NCBI RefSeq assembly: GCF_023746615.1
Contig: NZ_CP082275.1
Span: 1,178,001 to 1,242,000 of the forward strand
Direction: 5' to 3'
Length of the DNA stretch: 64,000 nt
DNA from: Grimontia kaedaensis
Lineage (GTDB): Bacteria > Pseudomonadota > Gammaproteobacteria > Enterobacterales > Vibrionaceae
Shown piece by piece: positions 27,094-34,674 of this stretch (within the stretch, counting starts at the first letter, position 1; each line of letters opens with the position of its first letter). Below the pieces are notes generated by a model, which was not told the DNA's origin, did no database searches, and saw nothing but the letters and a program-made list of their open reading frames with translations. Made by a program: the position numbers and the translations under genes.

Positions 27094-27929
27094 GCATTTC
27101 GAGACCCTCAGAGGGGATTGGTCGGGAAGTGTCCGATTGGTGGAAGACCGACGTCATCGAGATGGAGCCGGGTGTCATCCGTTACCACGGCTATCCCATT
27201 GAACAGCTGATCGGCAATCTCAGTTTTGCACAGATGATCTGGCTGATGGTGAGGGGCGATGTGCCGAGTCAAGGGCAGGCTGAGCTGCTCGATGCAGCCC
27301 TGATGTCTGCCGTCGATCATGGTCCTCAGGCGCCCAGTATCGCCATTGCCCGCATGGCGGCTACCTGTGGCGTCGGACTCAACAACGCGATGGCATCTGC
27401 CGTGAACGTGTTGGGCGATGTGCATGGGGGGGCCGGTGAGCAGGCCGTAGATATTTATCAAAACGTAGCGAAGCGCCTGGATCAGGGGGCGCGCCTGGAA
27501 GACGCGGTTTGCGCAGAGTTGGATCTATATATCGAACATCACGGAAAGTTTATCCCGGGATTTGGCCACCGCTTTCATCCTGTCGATCCCCGGGCTCCCC
27601 GGCTAATGGAGATCGTGCGTCAGGCCGCCGAAAAGAGCGTGGTCAGTGGACGTTTTGCAGCTATCGCCGATCGTATCGAGACGGAGCTGGCCGTGCGCAA
27701 AGGCAAACGTATTCCCATGAATATCGACGGGGCTACAGCTGTGATCTACGCTGAGCTCGATATGCCTGCGCCGCTTGCCCGGGGACTGTTTTGCCTTTCT
27801 CGTTCGGTGGGCATTTTGGCCCATGCCTGGGAGCAGACTGGTCAGGGTGGGCGCAATAAGGGGCCCATTCCGAGAAACTTGCTTTGGAGCTACACCGGAC
27901 CCGAGAAACGGGATCTGATCCAGAATTAG
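27090..27929 (+). CDS. Citryl-CoA lyase / short citrate-synthase-family protein
   Basis: A 279-residue citrate-synthase superfamily protein, much shorter than true citrate synthase (about 430). It keeps the active-site blocks NVLGDVHGGAGEQAVDIY and IPGFGHRFHPVDPRAPRLMEI, with the catalytic His and Asp region. Short members are annotated as citryl-CoA lyase and cleave a 3-hydroxyacyl-CoA to acetyl-CoA plus an oxo acid. It overlaps the upstream CoA-transferase by 4 bp, suggesting that it acts on the CoA-thioester made there. Direction (cleavage rather than condensation) and substrate are inferred. Confidence 0.78.
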   Translation: MSISRPSEGIGREVSDWWKTDVIEMEPGVIRYHGYPIEQLIGNLSFAQMIWLMVRGDVPSQGQAELLDAALMSAVDHGPQAPSIAIARMAATCGVGLNNAMASAVNVLGDVHGGAGEQAVDIYQNVAKRLDQGARLEDAVCAELDLYIEHHGKFIPGFGHRFHPVDPRAPRLMEIVRQAAEKSVVSGRFAAIADRIETELAVRKGKRIPMNIDGATAVIYAELDMPAPLARGLFCLSRSVGILAHAWEQTGQGGRNKGPIPRNLLWSYTGPEKRDLIQN

Positions 27930-27943
27930 AAGGGGTATATTGC

Positions 27944-28882
27944 ATGAGTCTGTACGCGCCTCCCAAAGATCTATCGACGGCCATTTTCAGCGAAGTTCCC
28001 GAACGTTTCCGGCAGCCGGATAAACCCTCAGACTGGGTCGCTGCCAACAAACCCGGGCAACAGGTCCACAGCTTTCTCGAAGGTCCTTCCTTCGACCGGC
28101 AGGGGAATCTCTACGTAACCGATATCCCTTACGGCCGAATTTTTAGAGTCACCCCGGGCGGAGAGTGGGAACTGGTTGTCGAGTATGATGGCTGGCCCAA
28201 TGGGCTAAAGATCCATCGGGATGGTCGTATCTTCGTCGCGGACTACAAAAACGGCATCCTGCTCTTGGATCCAGAGTCACGTGCGATATCGCCCTTTCTC
28301 ACCCACAATCGCAGCGAGAGCTTTAAAGGGGTAAACGACCTGATCTTCGATTCGAAGGGGACCCTCTATTTTACCGACCAGGGTCAGACCGGTATGCACG
28401 ACCCCACGGGTCGGGTGTTTCTCTACTGCTTCGAAACAGAGCAGCTGACGACATTGATCTCCAATGGGCCAAGCCCCAACGGCCTGGTGCTGAGTCCGGA
28501 CGAGAAAACTCTCTATGTTGCGATGACCCGCGGTAACGCAGTTTGGCGTCTTCCCATGCTGCCGGGTGGGACGACGTCTAAAGCAGGTGTCTTCACCGCA
28601 ATGGCGGGTGGCGTTAGTGGTGCCGATGGCATGGCGGTCGATTCTGAAGGCAACCTATTTGTATGTGATGCGGGGAATGGATGCGTATGGGCCTTCTCCC
28701 GATTTGGAGAACCTCTGTACCGTATCCGCAGTTGTACCGAGGGGCGCACCATTACCAACCTGGCCTTTGGCGGTGAAAAGAATAGTTCGCTATTTATCAC
28801 CGATTCCTCAACCGGGACTATTCTGCGGGCGGATCTAGATCTCCCAGGGCAGCCGATGTACTCCCATATGGCGGATGAGTAA
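27944..28882 (+). CDS. SMP-30/gluconolactonase/LRE family protein
   Basis: The product has 312 residues from ATG 27944, preceded by AAGGGG. An upstream in-frame start would overlap the previous gene and has no family support. It is a six-bladed propeller hydrolase. Likely metal ligands are the Glu in FLEGPSF, the Asn in GVNDLIF and the Asp in GADGMAVD, and NGLVLSPDEKTLYVA is typical. Family members open lactones or hydrolyse related esters using Ca or Zn. No signal peptide is seen, so it acts in the cytoplasm. It ends the island operon. Confidence 0.85.
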   Translation: MSLYAPPKDLSTAIFSEVPERFRQPDKPSDWVAANKPGQQVHSFLEGPSFDRQGNLYVTDIPYGRIFRVTPGGEWELVVEYDGWPNGLKIHRDGRIFVADYKNGILLLDPESRAISPFLTHNRSESFKGVNDLIFDSKGTLYFTDQGQTGMHDPTGRVFLYCFETEQLTTLISNGPSPNGLVLSPDEKTLYVAMTRGNAVWRLPMLPGGTTSKAGVFTAMAGGVSGADGMAVDSEGNLFVCDAGNGCVWAFSRFGEPLYRIRSCTEGRTITNLAFGGEKNSSLFITDSSTGTILRADLDLPGQPMYSHMADE

Positions 28883-28918
28883 AAGGGTTCGGGTAGATGC
28901 CACGAATTGCAGTTGTTT

Positions 28919-28989
28919 CGAATAATCCCTCCCTCACCGCCATATTCAAAACCCGAGCAGAGATGCTCGGGTTTTCTCGTTTCTGGCTT
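28919..28989 (+). repeat. attR-like copy of the tRNA-Ser 3' end plus its terminator
   Basis: The core AATCCCTCCCTCACCGCCA (28923-28941) is followed by the AAAACCCGAGCA / TGCTCGGGTTTT hairpin and TCTCGTTTCTGGCTT, nearly identical to unit 2 at 21065 onward. Identity stops at 28989-28990. It marks the right island end. The hairpin may also terminate the leftward operon that ends at 29003. Confidence 0.8.
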
Positions 28990-29002
28990 GTGGGCGTTCT
29001 AT

Positions 29003-30178
29003 TCAGCGCATTAAGGCTAGGTAACTTCCATACACTTCATAGAGAAACCGCAAAGCGAAACCACCTTCGTAGACACCTGTAATATGAAGGGGGGCCCAAA
29101 GCATACCTGCTATGGCAATCACGCCGAGAAACTTCCAGCTCGGAGGTTCTTTGAAAGAAGCATTTCCTGAGATGATCGACAACAGTAAAATACATGTCAT
29201 CGAGAATATATGCATGCTAAGCCAGCGACCCCAATCAATACCTACGAAGTAGAGTGGCGCAAAGGGAAGACCGCTTATCAGTGCTAAATATAAATACTTC
29301 CTTTCGTTTAGTCTAAATAGCAGCATCAGTAAGGGGAGTGCTGCTCCAATGTATGCGAGCGGGAAAATGACAGCCATATCTATCACGGATATTGTACTGA
29401 AGCGTGTTTTTACGTCGCCAAGATCTTTGTTGAGCCAATTGATAGACCCCTCGCAAACGTGGTTTGACACGCCTCTTTCAAGCAATGGTGCACAAACGCG
29501 TGCAACGTCATCAACCTCTTTGTTGGATAGGTGGTAGTACAAAGCATGGCAAGCTAGTAACGCTGACAAAATGGCTAGCACTAGTAGAAATTTGGGTTGA
29601 GCTGAGGTGCGATACCAGATGGAAAGACAAAGTAGAACCAAGGGAAGGAAAAGCACATTTACTTCATGACCATACACGGCCAACGAAAACAGCAAAGTCC
29701 CTAACATTGCCCAGGCAACGCTATTTACTCTAAAAGCATAGAGAAGGGTGAGTAGGGCAGTGAAAGCGACAAGCTCTTTTCGGAAAGCCCCATCTGGATC
29801 TACAACCCAGAAAATCGCGAATAGCCCGGGAGAAGCCAGCAGCAATGCAAATGCCAGATTTTGAAAGCTTGCAAAACTCACCAGTTTTCCCAGCAGGAAG
29901 AAGCTTAGAATGACGAGTGAAGCTTGAAAAGCCCCGACAATAATTATCGGGCTTACGTTGAGGACATCACTTATCCCGATAAAGAGCGTGCCCAACGGAC
30001 CTCGTCTTACATCTGCATTCAAGGTATTTACCAGCCAGTCGCCTTGCTTCCATTTGTGTCCCCCATTGGCTAGAACATCTGTTGCCAGTTCTGATAACAG
30101 AAAGCCAGCACCAAATATCAGGAACGATGCCATCACAAATTGAAAGATGGTGTAGGGGTTGCGGAGCAAACGGTCCAT
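29003..30178 (-). CDS. Polytopic membrane protein, possible lipid-linked sugar transferase
   Basis: I do not recognise the family by sequence. The protein has 391 residues with about nine to eleven hydrophobic helices. Polar loops include NTLNADVRRGPLG near residue 50, VVDPDGAFRKELVAF near 130 and a Cys-containing loop ARVCAPLLERGVSNHVCEGS near 230. Multi-helix proteins with acidic/Arg loops of this kind include GT-C glycosyltransferases and Wzy/EpsG-like polymerases. It is the last gene of an operon that appears to make polyprenyl-phosphate arabinose, where an arabinosyltransferase would be expected. That role is inference. Confidence 0.6.
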   Translation of the reverse strand: MDRLLRNPYTIFQFVMASFLIFGAGFLLSELATDVLANGGHKWKQGDWLVNTLNADVRRGPLGTLFIGISDVLNVSPIIIVGAFQASLVILSFFLLGKLVSFASFQNLAFALLLASPGLFAIFWVVDPDGAFRKELVAFTALLTLLYAFRVNSVAWAMLGTLLFSLAVYGHEVNVLFLPLVLLCLSIWYRTSAQPKFLLVLAILSALLACHALYYHLSNKEVDDVARVCAPLLERGVSNHVCEGSINWLNKDLGDVKTRFSTISVIDMAVIFPLAYIGAALPLLMLLFRLNERKYLYLALISGLPFAPLYFVGIDWGRWLSMHIFSMTCILLLSIISGNASFKEPPSWKFLGVIAIAGMLWAPLHITGVYEGGFALRFLYEVYGSYLALMR

Positions 30179-30180
30179 AG

Positions 30181-30918
30181 CTAAATGCTCATACGTTTGA
30201 AGGCAAATTCAGGGATACTACGAATCACCATCATGATAATGCTCCAGATAGTTTTAACGTAAACCACATCCTTATTTTGCCTCACTGCCTGAAACACTTT
30301 CGTGGCCACTTCTTCTGGCTTCGCGGTAAGCTTTTTCGGTAAGTCTAATCCTTCTGTCATTTGAGTTTCGACAAACCCGGGCAGCACAGTAATGACCTGT
30401 ACCCCTTTTTTTGACAAACGGTTTCTTAGCCCGGATAGGAATGCGGTAAATCCGGCTTTGGCGGAACCATAGACATAGTTGGTTGCACGACCTCTTTCTC
30501 CGGCAACAGAACTGATGCCGATAAGTGCGCCTTTGCCTTGCTGCTCAAAGCGGTTGGCAAAAACACTCAAAATACTAGCTGGGCCTTCGAAATTGCTTCT
30601 CATGACCATGGCAGCATCTTCGGTGCTGCGCTCACTTTGCGATTGTTCACCCATATACCCCACGGCAGAAATGACAATGCCTGGGGCTGGAGAAAGCGAT
30701 GTCGCCCAATCCTCATGACTAGCTGTGTCCAGCGCATCGAACTCTACTAAGTCCACATTAACCTCATGACGTAATGAGATATCGCACTTTTCTCTATCTA
30801 ATGAAGAGGCATTTCTTGCTGCCAGATAAATTGGGTGCCCAGAAGAGGCAAATCGATGGGCAATGGCGAGGCCAATATCTGAGCGGCCACCTAAGATAAG
30901 AACCGGTTGCTTACTCAT
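30181..30918 (-). CDS. SDR reductase, DprE2-like
   Basis: A 245-residue short-chain dehydrogenase. The dinucleotide motif GGRSDIGLAIAHRFA is at residues 10-24, and the catalytic Ser (GISSVAGERGR) and YxxxK (YVYGSAKAGF) are present. It ends with the hydrophobic tail IWSIIMMVIRSIPEFAFKRM. DprE2 reduces the 2-keto intermediate made by DprE1 to decaprenyl-phosphate arabinose in mycobacteria. The call as DprE2-like rests on its 4-bp overlap with a DprE1-like gene and on sequence style. On its own it would be a generic SDR. Confidence 0.75.
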   Translation of the reverse strand: MSKQPVLILGGRSDIGLAIAHRFASSGHPIYLAARNASSLDREKCDISLRHEVNVDLVEFDALDTASHEDWATSLSPAPGIVISAVGYMGEQSQSERSTEDAAMVMRSNFEGPASILSVFANRFEQQGKGALIGISSVAGERGRATNYVYGSAKAGFTAFLSGLRNRLSKKGVQVITVLPGFVETQMTEGLDLPKKLTAKPEEVATKVFQAVRQNKDVVYVKTIWSIIMMVIRSIPEFAFKRMSI

Positions 30919-32237
30919 AAACTTAGCCTCTCAGATTGTTCGGAACAGAAAACAGTGTCAGCACTGAGTGTTTTGCGCTGCGCAACAAAATCGGTGACGC
31001 GGGTATCACTCTCTTTGAGGGTAGAACTTGGAAGACGGGCATCTTTGGCGAGATAGAAACGTCCGCCGTGCTCCACCGTGATGTCATCGAGTTCGCTAAT
31101 CAAGTCGAGGTTGCGTTCGTCTGCTGGAAAGTCGAGAGCGAGGGTATAGCCTTCCATAGGAAAGGAAAACAGACTTTCTTGTTTGCCAAACCGTTTGAGC
31201 ACTGCTAAAAATGAACCGCAACCGGAATCAGATATACGGGTTAGAAGTGCAGTCATGCCCGCTTTCGCTTTATCCAAAGGGATGACGCATTGGAACTGGG
31301 CAAATCCACGCTTTCCATAAATGCGATTCCACTCGAGAATGGCATCTAATGGGTAGAAATAGCTTTCCCAATCAACCAGTACTTCAGCAGTCTTTCGCTT
31401 CCCGGCCTCGAAATACAGGGAGTTGAAGGCGCCAACAGAGGCTTTATTGAGTGTCCATCCCGGGAGATCAAAAGGTACCCGAATCTGCCGTTTGCTAGTA
31501 AAAGCAAATGGGTTGTCGCCATGCTTCTCCTGAAGTTCGCTGATCCTGGCATGCTCTCCGAGCATAACGACTGAGCGACCAAGAGCCTCTCCTTTGGCGA
31601 GGCAATCAATCCAGGCAACAGAGTATTTCACATCGAGATTGGTCTCGAAGGCGTCGATGGCCTTTTCCAAATTTTCAGCTACCAAGGTTTTCTGCTTTAT
31701 CCAACCCGTTTCAACTGGGGCCAGCCTGATTGCCGCGCGGAGTATGACGCCCGTCAAACCCATGCCTCCAATTGTTGCGCGGAACAGTTGTTTGTTTCGT
31801 GTTGGAGAGCAACGTTTTGTTTCGCCAGTAGCCAGCATAATCTCTATCCAATCAACGTAATTGGCCATGCTGCCGTCTTTATGGTGGTTTTTTCCGTGCA
31901 CATCGGCAGCAAGCATACCGCCCAAAGTGACAAACTTGGTGCCGGGCGTGACGGCTGGGAACCAACCACGCGGAAGAAAGGTTTCGATAATGTCATTTAA
32001 CAGAACACCGGATTCGGCGATTAACTGACCTTTTTTGTCATCGAACTTGAGCATTCTGTTGAAATGCCGCATTTGGATGGTATTGCTTTTAGAAATAGCG
32101 CTATCGCCATAAGCGCGGCCATTACCTCTGGCAATGGCATCGCCTTTTTGGATGGCGTCGGCAATTTGCTGTTCCGTGCGTGGAGCCGTTGATGATGCTT
32201 CAATGACGGGGAAGCGTCCCCACCCACTTAACTTCAT
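30915..32237 (-). CDS. FAD-dependent oxidoreductase, DprE1-like
   Basis: A 440-residue VAO-type flavoenzyme. FAD-site blocks are IARGNGRAYGDSAIS (near residue 35) and LGGMLAADVHGKNHHKDGSMANYV. The latter is close to the corresponding stretch of mycobacterial DprE1, including the His of HGKNHH. DprE1 oxidises the 2-OH of polyprenyl-phosphoribose, and with DprE2 it epimerises ribose to arabinose. It overlaps genes on both sides by 4 bp. An alternative is a general D-arabinono-lactone-oxidase-like enzyme, but the neighbours favour DprE1. Confidence 0.82.
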   Translation of the reverse strand: MKLSGWGRFPVIEASSTAPRTEQQIADAIQKGDAIARGNGRAYGDSAISKSNTIQMRHFNRMLKFDDKKGQLIAESGVLLNDIIETFLPRGWFPAVTPGTKFVTLGGMLAADVHGKNHHKDGSMANYVDWIEIMLATGETKRCSPTRNKQLFRATIGGMGLTGVILRAAIRLAPVETGWIKQKTLVAENLEKAIDAFETNLDVKYSVAWIDCLAKGEALGRSVVMLGEHARISELQEKHGDNPFAFTSKRQIRVPFDLPGWTLNKASVGAFNSLYFEAGKRKTAEVLVDWESYFYPLDAILEWNRIYGKRGFAQFQCVIPLDKAKAGMTALLTRISDSGCGSFLAVLKRFGKQESLFSFPMEGYTLALDFPADERNLDLISELDDITVEHGGRFYLAKDARLPSSTLKESDTRVTDFVAQRKTLSADTVFCSEQSERLSL

Positions 32238-32668
32238 GTCGTCAGTTCTCCTTTCGATGAAGGTTGAACGGCGTTAAATACCAACTCTTTGTCGAGGCGG
32301 TATTTCATGACATATCCTACTGAGAGCCCAATAATTGCGCCGATTTCGCGCATGTTATCGGTTTGCCAGTAAAGCCAGAATGCGGCCTCACTACCCCAAA
32401 ATACGCAGGTTGTAATAACGCCCGTTAGGGTATAGCGAGAAAACTGACTACTGTTCGCTATAATTCCCTTGGCTTGGTCAAAGAAAATCCATTTTTTATC
32501 AAGAATATATTTGCAGATTAGTCCTGTTATTGTCCCTGCGCCAATCGCGAGAATGAGCGCAATACCTGACTGTTCGAAAAACAGGATCAGTCGCTGGGTG
32601 GCGAGATTCACCAAGGTCGCGACCATTGCAAAAACGGCGTAGCGACTGGCCAACATCACTTTGCTCAT
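32234..32668 (-). CDS. GtrA family membrane protein
   Basis: A 144-residue protein with four predicted membrane helices and the GtrA pattern (RYAVFAMVATLVNLATQRLILF at the start, GYVMKYRLDKELVF at the end). GtrA proteins act in translocating or presenting polyprenyl-phosphate sugars; Rv3789 plays that kind of role next to dprE1/dprE2 in mycobacteria. It overlaps both neighbouring genes by 4 bp. A lipid-arabinose flippase or scaffold role is inferred. Confidence 0.82.
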   Translation of the reverse strand: MSKVMLASRYAVFAMVATLVNLATQRLILFFEQSGIALILAIGAGTITGLICKYILDKKWIFFDQAKGIIANSSQFSRYTLTGVITTCVFWGSEAAFWLYWQTDNMREIGAIIGLSVGYVMKYRLDKELVFNAVQPSSKGELTT

Positions 32669-34110
32669 ATTGCTGCTCCAAGAAAGGCAAATGCAGCAAT
32701 AAGCAGAAAACAGAGCCTGCTCATCTGATCCTTCACAGCATATACGATGGGATCGTCATGCATTTTCCCCCGAGATGTCACCCATACCATTCGTGAAACC
32801 CAATAAAGCAACACGAGGCAGATGCCCCAGAGAGCTGCCGGAAAATTGTAAAGATCTGCCACCGATGGTGAATTGACGTAGAGTGCCATCACTAGCACTG
32901 ACACATAGCCAGATGAAATGGCAATTTGGGAAACTAGTGACAAGTCAGATACTCGATATCCTCGTCCTTTTGCTTCAAGTAACCCTCGCTCCGCGCTATC
33001 GACCAACTCCGCCTGACGTTTTACCGTAGCGAGGGAGAGGAAGAAGAAAGTTGAGAACGCGAGAAGCCAGACCGAGAGCTCAATACCTGTTGCTGCACTG
33101 CCAGCGACAAGTCGGATTGAATAAAGACCAGCCAGCAAACAAATGTCCACAATGGGCTTTTGTTTTAGGAGGAACGAGTAGAGTGATGTCGTTAAGAAGT
33201 ATCCAATCAAAACTGCGAGAAAAAGAGGCGACAGTGTAAGAGACATCAAAAAACTGGCAATCAGTAACCCTGACACCATCCATGTTCCGTGGGCAATTGG
33301 GATTTCTCCAGAGGCAAAAGGGCGCTTACATTTGCGGGGGTGTGCCCTGTCGGAAGCTAAGTCCACCAGATCATTGAGTACATAAACCCCGGACGCTAAA
33401 AGGCTAAATGTGATAAACGCTAGAAGAGATGCTGTCAGCGTGACTGCGTCAAACTGGTGGGCGAGCAGCATAGGAAGAAAGATTAGGACATTCTTTAGCC
33501 ATTGGTGCGGTCTAAGCGCTCTTAAATAGGACGATATTTTGGAGGATGAGGGAGAGAGATGCTCAGCATTTTGGTCGATGGATTGGGCTTTTCTTTTAAG
33601 AGACTCAGAAGCATTGACTGTGATTGTGTGAGAAGCACTTTGCCAAACAGGGATGTCCGCTTCTGCATCACCAACATAAACATAACCAGAATCTTTGTAA
33701 TTCTCAGTGAGGAATCTGGCTTTTTCTTCACCCTTAAGATTGGTGACACCATTGGAGCCATAGGTTTCGTCAAAGATATCGAGGTGTTCTGCTATTTTTC
33801 GAGCGACCGTTTCATCACTGGCTGTTACTAAGGCAGTGCGACCGCCTTTGGTTCGCCACTCTTTGACGTAGCCAATGACATCTTCGTTGTAGGGGAGGGT
33901 CTTGGAATCGATATCGGAGTGTGAGACCAAACAGCGTTTGAGGGCGGCTTTTCCTTGCATGAGTGCTTGAACCGCGAGAAAAGCATTCCGCCAATTCTTT
34001 CCGACAGCATTCCAGAATGTTTCGTAGAGAATGTCTGAGCGTAAGAGTGTGCCATCTAAATCGACGACGAGTGTAGGCTTCGGAATTAAGCTCTTTTTCT
34101 GAAACTGCAT
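32665..34110 (-). CDS. HAD phosphatase-UbiA prenyltransferase fusion, polyprenyl-phosphate phosphoribosyltransferase-like
   Basis: The product has 481 residues from the ATG at 34110, which has GGGGG in its leader. An in-frame ATG at 34176 would add 22 unsupported residues. The N-terminus (about 1-190) is a HAD phosphatase with nucleophile motif VVDLDGTLLRSD. The rest (about 200-481) is a UbiA-type membrane domain with NDLVDLASDRAHPRKCKRPFASG, carrying the NDxxxD-type PRPP/Mg site, and MHDDPIVYAVKDQMSR. In mycobacteria Rv3806c adds phosphoribose from PRPP to decaprenyl phosphate and a separate phosphatase removes the 5-phosphate. Here both activities appear fused. It is the first gene of the operon. 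Confidence 0.85.
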   Translation of the reverse strand: MQFQKKSLIPKPTLVVDLDGTLLRSDILYETFWNAVGKNWRNAFLAVQALMQGKAALKRCLVSHSDIDSKTLPYNEDVIGYVKEWRTKGGRTALVTASDETVARKIAEHLDIFDETYGSNGVTNLKGEEKARFLTENYKDSGYVYVGDAEADIPVWQSASHTITVNASESLKRKAQSIDQNAEHLSPSSSKISSYLRALRPHQWLKNVLIFLPMLLAHQFDAVTLTASLLAFITFSLLASGVYVLNDLVDLASDRAHPRKCKRPFASGEIPIAHGTWMVSGLLIASFLMSLTLSPLFLAVLIGYFLTTSLYSFLLKQKPIVDICLLAGLYSIRLVAGSAATGIELSVWLLAFSTFFFLSLATVKRQAELVDSAERGLLEAKGRGYRVSDLSLVSQIAISSGYVSVLVMALYVNSPSVADLYNFPAALWGICLVLLYWVSRMVWVTSRGKMHDDPIVYAVKDQMSRLCFLLIAAFAFLGAAI

Positions 34111-34268
34111 AGAGCTGCCCCCAATTTGATAGTCAAACACAAGACTTCGGCAAAGAAAGTCCATGACGCTTAACAATCAATTTAGCTCATGACTTGGGGT
34201 TTATCTATGTTTAAATTGTTGAATATAAAGGGTATTTTTTCTTTTTGAGTCTCAGTCTGACTCGCAAA

Positions 34269-34296
34269 ATAAAAAAGCCCGATAAGTACCGAGCTT
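34269..34296 (-). terminator. Terminator after the small membrane peptide gene
   Basis: Leftward hairpin AAGCTCG / CGGGCTT (one G-U pair) followed by a T-run on the minus strand, about 50 bp past the stop at 34349. Confidence 0.65.
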
Positions 34297-34348
34297 TATT
34301 GAATTTTACCGTTGGGAGGCATCGCACTCCGATTGCAATTCACTGTGT

Positions 34349-34462
34349 TTACAGTACGCCGCCCCAGTACATCGCGTTCGCTAGAGTGAAAGCGATAGTC
34401 GCGCCCATCAGGACGAAAAGTGGAATGTAGTTAGTAATTTTAACGGCGATCTTTTTTGACAC
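34349..34462 (-). CDS. Small membrane peptide (37 aa), unrecognised
   Basis: This is a 37-codon frame with GTG start at 34462-34460, AGAGGT about 8 bp upstream and its own terminator downstream. The peptide is basic at the N-terminus (MSKKIAVK) and then has one hydrophobic helix (YIPLFVLMGATIAFTLANAM), ending YWGGVL. It resembles the general form of CydX-like or small stress membrane peptides, but I recognise no family. Signal, helix and terminator together make translation likely. It lies in the gap between the arabinose-lipid operon and the giant adhesin. Confidence 0.6.
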   Translation of the reverse strand: MSKKIAVKITNYIPLFVLMGATIAFTLANAMYWGGVL

Positions 34463-34628
34463 AATGTTTACCTCTTTGTGAATCATTGCACAAATTATGC
34501 ACTTTAATGTGACTTGCATCAATATTAAATGAATGGTGTTTTATTTTTTATTTTAGTCGGTGATTAGTGACTTTCTCTATCTATTCGGAAAGATGGATGG
34601 GTTATGCAGGGTTATATTTAGGAAAAGA

Positions 34629-34658
34629 AAAAAGCCAGCGAATTATTCGCCGGCTTTT
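34629..34658 (-). terminator. Terminator of the giant adhesin gene
   Basis: AAAAGCCGGCGAAT / ATTCGCTGGCTTTTTT hairpin on the minus strand, directly after the stop at 34675. Confidence 0.85.
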
Positions 34659-34674
34659 CAATATATTATGAGAT

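Larger units (their letters stand above)
21270..28922. mobile_element. 7.65-kb genomic island in tRNA-Ser with a catabolic operon
   Basis: The island is bounded by the 19-bp core at 21251-21269 and 28923-28941. After the right copy the native tRNA-downstream sequence (terminator, TTTCTGGCTT) resumes, as expected for attR. Contents in order: integrase remnant, IclR regulator, TAXI protein, fused TRAP permease, CoA-transferase, citryl-CoA-lyase-like protein and SMP-30-like protein. From about 23.9 kb the coding DNA is visibly richer in G and C and in GGG/CCG-type codons than the flanking core genes. The integrase is truncated, so the island is probably no longer mobile by itself. Confidence 0.75.

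Noticed and set aside
27090..27929. True citrate synthase
   Set aside because: At 279 residues it is far shorter than citrate synthase and sits in a CoA-transferase operon, so a citryl-CoA-lyase-like role is more likely.
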